Assembly: GCF_001949145.1 (NCBI RefSeq)
Contig: NW_019091362.1
Span: 6,663,749-6,727,748, forward strand
From: Acanthaster planci
Taxonomy: Eukaryota > Echinodermata > Asteroidea > Valvatida > Acanthasteridae
Reading direction: 5' to 3'
DNA: 64,000 nucleotides
Below the pieces are notes generated by a model. It was given only the letters and a program-made list of their open reading frames with translations, did not search any database and was not told where the DNA came from. The position numbers and the translations under genes are program-made. Below are positions 47,917 through 58,907 of this stretch, one piece after another. The stretch's first letter is position 1, and each line of letters starts with the position of its first letter.

Positions 47917-50900
47917 TTTCAGTTTACTGAAGACTGTCCCAAGTTTGTTGTGAGGTAAGCGTATACATATATTGCGCTCAATGCTCGGCTTATACGTAAC
48001 TTTCGGCACACCATGTGCTCTTACTTAGATCCTTTTTAAGGATTCAAATGTTAACGTGAAACGACAGTAAATTCTGGCAGCGGCGTCAAGTATGTTGAAC
48101 TCTACACACAATAACACGTAGTGTAACAAAAACCCTTACGCTGTACGGGTCGTGCTTTCTTTCCTTTCAGTGAATTCTAAGCGCTCCAGCGTGATTGTTG
48201 AGGGAAGCTGTTTTGCATCCGTCCAGATGTTCTAGTTATTCATGTCTTTCTCAACTATTCCTGGGCTGAAGTCCTACTGGACCATTACCAGCTTAGCTAC
48301 AGCAGTTCGATTAGAAACGTTGCCGTGACGTAATTGTTTTGTATCTCTCTTCTCTATCATTCGGATAGGTAGTGCCATCCTTCCGGCACAAGCACAATGC
48401 ATCTCTGGTGTGGACGATAGGAACGATAATCCGTCCACTCAGCCGTCAAATTTATTGATGTTGGACCTAAGTAAACGTGTGGTTCAGTGCTTTGATTCCT
48501 AGAAATTTTCGTCACGGTAGTTGTTCACGTGGTCTGGTTGACTTAGTCTCCTGCCTTGTAGTCAGCCAGTGTGCGCGTGCACTGTCTGGATTGTCTTTCA
48601 GCCTGCATCTCTGTGTAGAGTTTCCCAAGTTCAGTCCGTGTTAAGCAACATTATTTACAAATTCACTCCAAAATTTATGAAATGTGCTGTTTTCTCTTTA
48701 TCTGAAACGTATATTTGTCATTTGTGGTCCTGTAAAATAGTAACTAATCAATGAGTGAATTATTTCTGATAGTGGCATTTTTAGATCTGTTTTCTGAATC
48801 TTTTATATCAAGTCCCTTGTCAGTATAATTTTCCCTTTTTCCCTCTGTCGTCGTTTCTACATATTGATCACACTACTAAGACCTTCATAGTCCCATGCCT
48901 CCTACTTTTATAATGTAAATGAGAAAAATCTAAATTCTCACTGTTGCAGAACACACGAAATGTCAACTGGTTTATCAATCAACAGCAGAGAGCAGTTTCT
49001 ACCAAAAGAGGATACGATGGCTCAGCATCTGAATAAGGTAAGATTTCAATTCATTATAATGCCCCTGTTCATAACATTCATGACAATGGACAGTCACCTT
49101 TCTTTGTCCGTTGAAAGTACAGATATAAACCAAAGTCAACAACCATTCACAAAACAACAACTTGCTATTGACATAACCCATCTTCTTATTTCTCAATTCT
49201 TGATACTGATTTCCCCTAAATGAATTAAGGCTTGCACATCGGCTGTCGCTAAGGTAACTTAAGATGAAGCCTAGGTTAATGTCAAACTTAGCTGTGCCAA
49301 CGACTTCATATTAGATCACATTACTCAGCTATACCTGGCGTCACCCTGACAGTGTAACACGTCCTTCTTGGTGCAGAGCTGAGCTTTGTTAACAGCCAAT
49401 GTCTATTGCGCTCAATGCAAGGCTTGTTTTCAGAAGAGCCAGTGGAAAGCAGTGGAGTTCATCAGAATTCAGAGGTTTGATTGCAGCAGGTGACCCTCGT
49501 GATCATCTGGCATCCGATCACGGCACACTATTTTCACTCATAGGGGGGCCTACATAAGTTGTCTGCCAGCCTGGAAAACACCCAGCACGCCCATTCATAA
49601 TCTGGGAACGAGGAAGGGACGGTGGTGATACAAGTAACCGACAAGTGAACACGAACAGGAAACGTGGTAGACTTGAAAAATCTTAAAATCTTGCATGCTC
49701 ATTGACCATGACCATACACGTAACTTTTACTTAGCTCTGCGCTCATTCAAAACGCTATTGTACCCGCTGCAAATGAAAAATAACAGACCCTCAAAGTAAC
49801 GCACGTTATTAATTTACTTCCTTCTGATTATTACTCTAAAAGACTAGCTGGTAATACTGTACAAAGTGGATTAGATTTGAAGTTCTGACACGTTGGACTT
49901 TGATCTTGCTTAATACATGGCTTTGCTGCGGAATAAAATTCTCCTGTTCCGCCACATTCCTGCGAGTCGCCGGAATCCAGTGTGTGTCACACGGTGCAGT
50001 GGTTTGTACTGTCTGGGAAGGCGAATGGTGGTTGACAGCGACCAGTGCATACAGCGTCTTCGTCACACTGTGCGTGCTTTGAAGGGTGTACCATCACTTT
50101 AATCTAAGGACTCTAAAACTGAAACAACGCAGTGTGGTCGGTGATGGAAGTTCTCAGATATCCATTGCCACGGATGATTAATCAATCCACTCTTCCGTCT
50201 TCTCAACACCGTGTTGATTTTTCATCGAAAGAATGAAACGGCGGCACGTGCAGATTTTGATAAATGCTATGTGGGCTCGCGGTCGCTTCTAACTTGGCGA
50301 ATCAGCACCTTGTCCTCGGCTGTTTCCAAGGAAGATGTGGATTCTTCACCTCGGCTGAAATAGACTTGAGGGAGAGAAAAACCCGTTTGGATGATCTTTT
50401 ACGCTTAAAAAAATGTTTTCTGCCAGAGGCACCCGTTTCTCTTATTAGCCACAAATTTGACATAGGGAGTGACCTATACATTGTGCAATAATAGAGCAAA
50501 CTCACACCCACTTTCATACTTTGTTGGTCCACATCGCAGCAAACTGGGATCCCCTAAACGTAGTAGTTCGTAAATTTGGGAATTGTGCCAGCAGGTAGTT
50601 TCCTTGACCATGGAATTGTGAAAGGAGCCGGTAAGAAAAACACTGAACTATAAGCGAAACCAACAAAGAGGGTTAATTTCACTTCGACCAATCGGTTACA
50701 ACTCACGCTGTCGTTTTCCAACACGACCATTCGATTGATTTTCACCTTGTTTTCAGACACAAGCATCCTCGTGAATGTTTTACCCGGTAAAAGTTAACGG
50801 TTGTACATGTAATTGATTTTGTCTGTGCATGCGCCGATGATGCCAATTTGATAGGTACTGGCCGGGCAAAGGGCAGCGTAAAACAACTCAATGAAGTACT

Positions 50901-51296
50901 TTCTCACCAAACCGTTGCAAGCAAGGAGTGTCGAGGAAGCATTGGCCAGCGGACTGACAAAATGAGACACGGTTTCGTCGTGCTGTTGCACTACAAATCA
51001 TTCCACTGAACAATATCGCAACCTAACTCTCGAGAAGTAGTGAAATTGTAGTAGAACTGATTTTCTGTAACGTTGGTTTTTCACTCATGGACCAAGTGTT
51101 TTTTAATGCTGTGGGTCAGTGCAAATTTGTGCACCTTTGGCTGTGCTCTTGACATCCCTGAACAACAGAGGATGTTTGTATTGAAGAGTGTTCTGGAAAA
51201 TTCACTAATTCTGAACTAGTTTTCGGAATTGAACAAGCTCAGTGAACTTCAAGGTAAAAGCATCTCTGGTGGAACACACATCACTAAGAACACAGA
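47917..51296. other. Divergent intergenic region between Nek and GPCR genes
   Basis: Upstream of both the minus-strand Nek gene and the plus-strand GPCR gene, so it should hold both promoters. I found no obvious TATA box at either start. Open frames here are short and unconvincing. No mobile element was recognised. A 5' untranslated exon of either gene could lie here, since ACAG directly precedes the base before the GPCR start codon and could be an acceptor. Confidence 0.5.
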
Positions 51297-52394
51297 ATGG
51301 ACAGCACAACTGATACTCAAACATCGAGTACTGCAGCAGTAGTTGTACTAAGAACGTTCTTCATTGCGATGAACGCCTTGGCCATCGTTCTCGTCAATAT
51401 ATTGAACATTCTCATTCTGATCCGAGCCAGCATCGGCTCGGAGCCTGCCCGGATCTACATTTCTTCCCTCGCACTGGCCGATATTCTTGTCGGTCTCTTG
51501 GCATTTTGTAGCACCTTGCCGAGTGGTCACGATGGGTTCCCGTTTGGAGTCGAGTTGTGCCAGGTTGCAGGATCGCTTTTTGCCATAGGGGTGATGCTCA
51601 GCGTGACATTCCTGGCTTTCATCAGCGTGGACCGGCTCGTAGCTGTGACCATGGCACTGAGATACGAGCACCTTGTCACCCGTAAACGAGCTGCGGTTAC
51701 GGCCATTCTAGCTTGGACTGTAATATCAGGACTTATGTTGATTGCAATATTGCTCTGGCCGGATATCATGGATTACAACGAAGCCACATTCTTCTGCGAG
51801 CCCAGGTTTGAAGATGCGAATTTTCCTCCCGTGATGTTCATAGGAATCATGACTTGGATCTTGGGCTGCGACTTGACTATGACGGTTACCTACGGACATT
51901 TGTTCCGTGTGGCACACCGGCACTCGCGTCGCATCGCGGCCCAGGAACTGGCCGTCACGGCCGCTGCCGTGCACGGCGGCGGACCCCCACGCCGGAGCCG
52001 TGTGATACCCTGGAAGGACATGAAGGCCGTGCGGATGAGCTTGGCGGTCACACTGGCCTTCAACGTAGCGTGGGTTCCAACGATCTGCCTGGACTTTTAC
52101 AAGTTCACCAGGAAGACGAACGCTTCACCTGGAACCGAGTTTGCAATCACTTGGCTCTCCGTGTCCAACAGTTGGTGGAATTTTCTTATCTACAGTGGAA
52201 TGAATAAGCAGTTCAGAGATGCTGTCAAGCACCTTGCAAAACAGACCTGGGCAAAATGTAAAAGAGGGACGCCGGAGAGGCAACCACAGGACCGGAACTC
52301 CCCAGTCCAGGAAATCCAACACATTAGAGAAACCCGGCATAGAGTGGTTTGGGAGGGCGGTGAGAGACACGTTGTGGGGGAAACCTCCTGCTAA
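51297..52394 (+). CDS. Rhodopsin-family G protein-coupled receptor, orphan
   Basis: A 365-residue receptor in one coding exon. Seven hydrophobic segments lie at about 20-43, 54-74, 86-111, 132-153, 178-203, 247-269 and 282-302. Class A landmarks: Asp62 in SLALADILVG (2.50), Cys88 and Cys167 (TM3-ECL2 disulfide), VDRLVAV (residues 111-117) in place of DRY, Trp140 (4.50), and FNVAWVP (255-261) in TM6. TM7 is unusual: NFLIY (295-299) replaces NPxxY, losing Pro7.50. Position 3.32 is Phe, not Asp, so a biogenic-amine ligand is unlikely although ALRYEHLVT in loop 2 resembles amine receptors. The N-terminus is short without a glycosylation sequon; NAS at 275-277 could be glycosylated. The C-tail is basic. 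Ligand and G protein are unknown. Such intronless class A receptors are often expanded in echinoderms and amphioxus. Confidence 0.92.
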   Translation: MDSTTDTQTSSTAAVVVLRTFFIAMNALAIVLVNILNILILIRASIGSEPARIYISSLALADILVGLLAFCSTLPSGHDGFPFGVELCQVAGSLFAIGVMLSVTFLAFISVDRLVAVTMALRYEHLVTRKRAAVTAILAWTVISGLMLIAILLWPDIMDYNEATFFCEPRFEDANFPPVMFIGIMTWILGCDLTMTVTYGHLFRVAHRHSRRIAAQELAVTAAAVHGGGPPRRSRVIPWKDMKAVRMSLAVTLAFNVAWVPTICLDFYKFTRKTNASPGTEFAITWLSVSNSWWNFLIYSGMNKQFRDAVKHLAKQTWAKCKRGTPERQPQDRNSPVQEIQHIRETRHRVVWEGGERHVVGETSC

Positions 52395-54268
52395 ATCTTC
52401 CTGCTGAGACTACACTTGGGAGAGCAAGTCAGTGCACACAATCTGACTTCACACAAAGTGGTAGGAAGACTACGGAATCTTGACTTGATCCACTGTACTG
52501 TGTGTGCGGAGAGGGAGTGTAGCCTAATGTTGGGGTTGCAACTCAAAACAAGATGAGTATGGGTCAGAGATTAGAATCCAACAACTGGCAACGTGATTGT
52601 GTCCTTGGGCAATCCACTTTACCACTTTGCAGTTTTCTCCCAGGACATGCATACGCAGACTGAGACGTATATCCTATCAAAGGTCTTTTCATACCAAATG
52701 AACTGGAGATGAGCACCTGGTGAGACATATTGGTTGGGGACAGATTGTAGTTAAGAAGGGACAGGTAGTTATTTTAAGCATGGTTTTAGTGTGGGAGGTT
52801 TTTTTTCGCCTGTAACAAACGGCGTTCAAGTAGTGCCTCGTGTTTGTTCCAACGTTGCAACAATGTGTGTATATGAAGAACAAAACAGCACAAATTACCG
52901 TATGCCTCAATCGCGAGTGGACATACCAACGGGAGGATGGCTTGAAATAACAACGTGTACTGGGATTCTTCAACTTTCGGACAGTTGGTCCAAAAAGACA
53001 ACAGATACTATCCACAGCCGTTGAAGTAAGGTACAAAGAAAAGATGCCTCCGAAGCTACCAACTGTTTTTGGAAGGCTGTTTAAAAGTCGTGAGAAAATT
53101 CTTGCAATGAGGTACATTCGTTGTATACTGTCATTTAACAGAAAATGAGTAGAAGTCAATTCATAGCAATTAGAAATGTAGTCCAACCGGTAAACTAGAA
53201 CGGATATAGTGTAGCTGTGTTCTTTGTGTATGAAATCTATCCAATGTATTATCCTGAAATTAAAAACATTCGTGTAATGCAACAAAATTCAGGGACAGGC
53301 CGGAATAGATACTGTTTTTCTTATCGTGTTTTTTCGAAGTAATCGACCGTATTACCATTTAATATTTTCTGGTTACACCACAATGCCGAAAGGTACTGCG
53401 AATAAGAATTGGAGATAGGTCATACATGTAGTCCCTAATGCAACATCGAACATGATTATTACTACCCAGTTCAATTTTCTCCCTAGTCCGTAAGCAGCAC
53501 AATATATCACTCGGATGCTATTACAAGTTGGCCTGGAGACAGCTGAATGCGTTTTTTTTCAGTGCTTGTAATTGTTTATTGTAAATCATTAATTTGAAAC
53601 ATCCGGAAGCCATGTTGACTTCGGCAACATAACAACTGCTAACAGCTGTACTCAAGCGTAAGCTAATCGCCGAGCGGCCAAGGGAAATCATTGATTTTTT
53701 TTTAACACCAACCAGTTTCGAAAAAAATCAACAGTAACATACCTACTGCAATTTGTTGAAGGGTAGCTGGAATGGAATTTTTACAATACAAAACTTCATT
53801 ATGAGCCTTTATACATTTATACACGTCCCCCTTGGAGCAAATACGGAAAATTGTGTGTGTTTATACCCATCATCCAGCGGTAAATGGTTACGTACATGGC
53901 AACAAGCAGTCAACCCTTTCTCAGAAACGTTTTCAGTGAGTAAATTCTGGGTTTGCAATGATAGAAGACCCGGTTCACTGAACTGTATCTTCCCCCAATG
54001 ACATCACAACAACAGCACCCTCACTTGTCCAGGAAAGCATGGATAATTCAAAATTCTAAAAAGTACCCTTGACAGTACATCTAACCGAATAGAGATGTAA
54101 ACTAGTTTTCAGACACTCAAGAAGAGTATAAAGTTGCAGAAAAAATGTGTATAAGAAATAGTTATTGCAGCTTCACTTTAAGGTTGTCTTCTTCGGTGCG
54201 TGTAGTTAGAACCGAATAATTACCCGTATACAACTGAATTCTTCTTTTCTCTTGAAATATGATCATAT

Positions 54269-54565
54269 AAATTTTTCCAAATAGGTCACTTGGGAGACAT
54301 TTTGTGGTAAATTTTTTAACATTAGGGAGACATCGGTCATTAGGGAGACATTTCAATGTCTCCCTAATGCTCCAACTACCAAAAGGAGGAAAATCTTTAC
54401 TGTCCACATTGTGAGAGATGATAGATTAGGGTCTGAAAGGAAAACATGCAAAGTTTGGTTAAGATCGGATTAAGGAATATTGAATTATGGGACGGTAAAG
54501 TTTGAAATGTTTTGTGCACGTTCCTATGGGAATGTCTCCCAAGTGACCCATTTTCGGTAAAAATG
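54269..54565. repeat. Inverted-repeat element built on GGGAGACAT motifs
   Basis: The outer arms, 54269-54300 and 54532-54565, pair through AGGTCACTTGGGAGACAT / ATGTCTCCCAAGTGACCC. Inside lies a palindrome at 54338-54369 with two perfect 15-base arms (CATTAGGGAGACATT) separated by only TC. The 9-mer GGGAGACAT or its complement occurs five times. This is a foldback-type structure with no coding capacity. Confidence 0.65.
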
Positions 54566-55870
54566 TTAATTCTATCCTCTTCAAGGATTTGGCTGTTATA
54601 TTTTTCGTTGACGTGTCGAGGTCCGAATATCGTCAAAGATGCTGGTTTTTATTGGCCACCCGTGCGCAGATCCACTGTTGTCCAAACGCTCTCTCCTTAA
54701 TAGAAATTTCATTACATACATGTACGTAATTTAATTAAACGGCCACATCAACAGCTGTATAACGACACACACACACATGAAACTGGCTTGGAGAGCAAAC
54801 ATGGCTTGGAGAAATTCAAGTAGGCCCAAAGCTGCTTCGTAATGAGGAATACAGAGTGTGTTTGCCCGTGCAAAGCACACACGCCGCTCTCGTACTATCG
54901 CAAGAAGGGACCTCAGTTGAACGTGTTGTTAATTTCCTGGAAGAACTCGCTTTGTTGCGAGTACCATTACCACAATTGTTTGTCGGCAAGGGGTGTCTTT
55001 TCATCTCGATTCCCTTGAGGTAAAGTTAAGCTAAAAGAAATCCAAATGACTACATCGACGATTTTGCACAAAAAGAAGGAAGTCATCATTTTAAAAGCAA
55101 GATCATAGCACCGTTTTCTCTGGTGTATATCACTGGAAAGATTATCTCTCTCTCCGGTTATTACCACGAGTTCACAATTTCGTTGTTTCGTTTTAATCGT
55201 GATCATAGCAGTCAGTGCCACAGTGAGGCAAAGCGCCCTCATTCGTCCCAACTATGTGATTATCATTAGTACGACAAACATAATGGATGAGAGCAAAGAC
55301 GGCTTCAAGCAGAGATCCTCTCAGACATTTACGGAGGTTTTGTTTTGGTCTCCATGTATTACGCGTGGAATAAATGAGGAGGTGTCATCTATACCACGCT
55401 TCACAATTTATACGAAGAAATGGCAAGACAAAAAAGGGCCGTTGTTTCCCCCGGCAAATATGTACCAACGTCTTTGTATTGTGTATTGAGACACATTTTA
55501 GATTGCTGATGAGTAATGGGGAAAAAGTTAATTTAAAAAAAAAGCTTCCTCTTCGAAAGACTTTTATCCTCCAAAGCAGTGACTCCTTTTTTCAAAGGTA
55601 CTCTAAATCAAGCAGCATGCAATTTACACGGAGATATTGCTATAAAGAAATGCATATCCCATTAAAATCGTAACAATCAACCATTTAACTATAAACTAAT
55701 TTTTTCACAACCTCCATCAACCTCCAATCAATCTTTTAAAAAATAAATAAATGCGGGTGTGTCAAAGGTCGAGTTCGGGCGGCCTGTTCTTGACACGGGT
55801 TTCTTGTTCTCGCACTCGAACGGCGGGAACATGACTCAAGAACACTGTTCTCGGAACAGGATCACACACC

Positions 55871-56655
55871 TATGGTGTTCCATATGTGCCATCCGGCGTC
55901 GCATTTTCCTGCCGACGTCGCATTTTTCGACGGGCGTTGCATTTTTCAGCTGGCGTAACATTTTTTGACGGGCGTCACATTTTTCGTTGGGCGTCGCATT
56001 TTTCGACCACCGTTGCATTTTCGGAAAACTTGTCGTGATTTTGTATTGCTGACAACTTCTTTCAACCAAGAAAAAGTAAAATTTCTCTAAGTTATGGTGC
56101 GTGACATTTCTTCGCCAAGAGTAGTTACATTTTAAATTATAGACCGTAATGCGATAAACGCTCCCTCGGGAAGCATGTCTGCAAGATGGCAAATACCATA
56201 CCAACCAGAGTGAACAATAGGCCTACTATACTGGGTTTGATTTTTGTGGTAAGTAGTCTAGTAATCATCAGCACGGGGACATTTTTCACTCAAAAAGCTT
56301 GCAGAAGTGAGAAACCAAATTGAGCGAGGTGAACTTCCACGAGTAATCGGGTTCATTAAAGGGTTTTTAATTTATTTACATACAGTTCGTCGACGCATAC
56401 ATGCTAATTTAGCCGTTTCCATAATCATTAAAAATATGTACGCACACTTTTAGCATCCACGTCAACAACGTCAGGTCCGGCTGGACCAAGGTTGACCATT
56501 GATGATTAATGACTTATCACATTGAAAGGCGACGCAAGTATGAAAATGCGACGCCGGTTGAAAAATGCGACGCTGGTTGAAAAATGCGACGCCGGTTGAA
56601 AAATGCGACGACCGTCGAAAAATGCGACGTCGGATGGCACATATAGAACACCATA
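55871..56655. mobile_element. Foldback-type element with 19-bp subrepeat arms
   Basis: The element starts TATGGTGTTC and ends GAACACCATA, and is flanked by CACACC on both sides (55865-55870 and 56656-56661), a possible 6-bp target duplication. The left arm (about 55890-56023) is seven units of about 19 bp (GGCGTCGCATTTTTCGACG type). The right arm (about 56528-56634) is five to six units in inverse orientation (GCGACGCCGGTTGAAAAAT type). The roughly 500-bp core has no convincing open frame. Long inverted ends made of short tandem units define foldback transposons, and the TU elements of sea urchins are of this kind as far as I recall. The arms differ in copy number, as expected from slippage. 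Confidence 0.75.
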
Positions 56656-56891
56656 CACACCTCTTCGTCGTCGCGTTTTACAGGAACACACGGAAATACT
56701 CGTGAGATTTTTATTTTTGAACAGCTGCAAAAAGTAGAGAGATGGCTTCCAAGGCCATAGACAATGAGAAGTTTTGCAAAATTAACATTAATTATTTTCC
56801 GTAACACAGAAATGAATGTTCCTGTTTATATAGAAAAAAAAAATTCAGCCCATCCAAACGTTAACTCTCGAATAACGTAGCCTACATGGAC

Positions 56892-56902
56892 GCCGCCATG
56901 TT
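56892..56902 (-). promoter_or_regulatory. YY1-like motif in GC-rich block
   Basis: The minus strand reads AACATGGCGGC, matching the YY1 core (AAnATGGCGGC) often found at transcription starts. It sits in a locally C+G-rich block (about 56880-57070). No gene is recognised next to it, so function is unproven. Confidence 0.3.
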
Positions 56903-57083
56903 GCATGTTGCTTGTCACTAACTACCAGCGATAACCGGTTGTTTGTTCCCGGCGTTCGAGCGGCCGACTCGCGAACAACAAATCGAGCTGTTCGTGAACA
57001 TACGGTAACAAGCCGCCCGAACTCGGCCAAAGACGCGAGCTTTCTTTTTCTCGCCTTTTCGCCGCATAAAGTAGCATTTCTAA

Positions 57084-57097
57084 ACACCAGAGGGCGC
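57084..57097 (+). promoter_or_regulatory. CTCF-like site
   Basis: ACACCAGAGGGCGC differs from the bilaterian CTCF consensus (CCASYAGRKGGCRS) only at the first base. It lies just beyond the foldback element. Motif match only; occupancy cannot be judged. Confidence 0.35.
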
Positions 57098-58740
57098 ATT
57101 TCATAACAGTCAAGGTATACCGCCTGAGGATCCCTCGATTTCATGGTAAAAGCTGCAGGAATTGTACTCGGCGCGCCATGTGAACGGAAACCATTGTCTT
57201 ACGCATCCATACATTTTGAGTCAGGTACGGTACTGTTATAATCTACTTTTACGGTTAAGAGTGGTCAGAACTTGATGGAATTATCGTAGGGGCTCCGTGA
57301 CATTACTGCGTCAAACAGTAAATTAATGCCACACCTAAGTACTTCCACTGTCTCGAGTGGAACATCTTAAGTTGACGTGATGCCACAGAACCTAACCACG
57401 GTATGAAAGAGTGCGCCGTCATCTACATGTTGGCAGCGAATAACATGGGATTTCAACTTGCAGCTTTGTTCCCAATGGTTGACAGAAACCCTTGAAATAC
57501 TCAGGCCCCAAAGCAACAATTTTTGTAGCGCCACAAGTGAAGGTAAGGACATTATTTTGTAAAAACTGCATCACCTGTTCGTGTTTGCGATGAGTTGCAT
57601 GATCGGTTGTTTCTTCGAAGCATCTCTTGTAACACACTTCTGGACTTCAACCCAACGGTTATGAAACTTGAGCGCAGTGTTGCTGTTGGGAGTAATCCTG
57701 GAAACCTTTCAAGTAGTGTACCATATACGATGGGCCTTTCGAAGATACGTAACCATCTCTCATGACCTCTGTGATGCCATCAGACATGAAAGGGGAAATT
57801 CCTCTCAAAAAATTTGAAAAGAATCATCAGGGAAAATGGGGTGAAAGTCGCTTCTGCTATCAAATCTTTATGTGTCTTTTTTTAAGTTCATGAGGAATAT
57901 ATTCTAACAAGACCCTTTGAAAAGAAAAAAACGCCTAGGTATTTCTTACATTAGACCAAACCGGTACAGCCACATTGCAGCAAGTACCAGAGTGGGCAAC
58001 ATTCAGCTGCGCGCCTTTTGGCTGTTAAAAGATATTTCGACCCAGTTGATTTTCTTTCAAGGCGATAAATGACTCAAAAATAATCCCGTCAATCAATCAA
58101 TAAATCCAGTCAGTTAATCGATATCCAGGAATGAACACAGCTCCCAGCACACACACTCTCACTCTCTCTCGCTGATAGAGCCGGCAGGGAGGAGACTTGA
58201 TCGATCTGCGCTGCTCACTAAACCGACGCATAGACGCATGCTCTGCCCTGTCAGTATTAAAAAAAATGGCACGACCAACTAAACGGAAATAAACTTCTCA
58301 GATAAATGTAATAAATGGGATTTACCGGAGGTGATGAATGAATCGCCCGAATACATTCATTCACTACTCAAGTGCATGTCACTGCAGCTAAAGCCAAGAT
58401 GAGATTTTTTGGAATAATTCCAACTATGTGGTAATGAAAAAAATTGCAGGCCCAGTGCTATATGCACGAACGTTCATTCCGTCTTTTATTCTTCCACTTG
58501 TGTGGGTGTGGGGAGGGGGCATCAAGCTTAATATTTCTGGAGCACAAATCAAACAATTTAATGGTAAGACACGAGAGACTCCATGTCAGACGTTTCGTGC
58601 CGAAAACTGCTTCTGAGAGGTAACGGCAGTTCATTTGTTATAGTTTTATTTATCTGTCACCATCTTTATTAGGGTAACCCATCCAGCAAAAGCTGATCAC
58701 GTGGGAACCTCACAATGAAGAAACAATGAATAAAAGTTCA

Positions 58741-58907
58741 GATTAAGAGGTTGGAGGGAAAAACCCATTGAATCAAGTCGGGACTGAAACTCAATCCACA
58801 TGGTCCCTGTTGGATTCGAACCCGGGCCGCAGAGGTGAGCGGCGAGGAAAGCGCCGAGACTTGAACTCGAATCCCGCGCTTTACCACTTGACCCCGCGCT
58901 GACTCCA
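58741..58907 (-). mobile_element. tRNA-derived SINE, copy 3 (truncated or divergent)
   Basis: The minus strand carries GGTTCGAATCC within GCCCGGGTTCGAATCCAAC and the adjoining body word TTGAGTTTCAGTCCCGACTTG, corresponding to copies 1 and 2. The head region is rearranged: a second GGATTCGAGTTCAAG-type box lies about 55 bases before the first, so two B-box-like sequences are present. Most of the 3' body is missing. Confidence 0.65.

Larger units (their letters stand above)
55766..57030. mobile_element. Outer inverted repeat enclosing the foldback element
   Basis: The left arm (55766-55831) and right arm (56945-57030) are inverted copies sharing CGAGTTCGGGCGGC, TGTT and CTCGAACG.CGGGAACA blocks in the same order; the right arm has about 20 extra bases. 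Together with the inner element this gives two nested pairs of inverted repeats. Spacing to the inner element is unequal (about 40 bp left, 290 bp right). It may be an older element into which the inner one inserted, or one composite foldback transposon. Confidence 0.55.

Noticed and set aside
52689-53285. 198-codon open frame on the minus strand
   Set aside because: No recognisable domain and ordinary composition. Frames of this length are expected by chance in 64 kb of A+T-rich DNA, and there are no supporting splice sites or neighbours.
56517-56807. Open frame with repeated ASHFSTGVAFF-like units
   Set aside because: This is the translation of the 19-bp foldback subrepeats, not a repeat protein.
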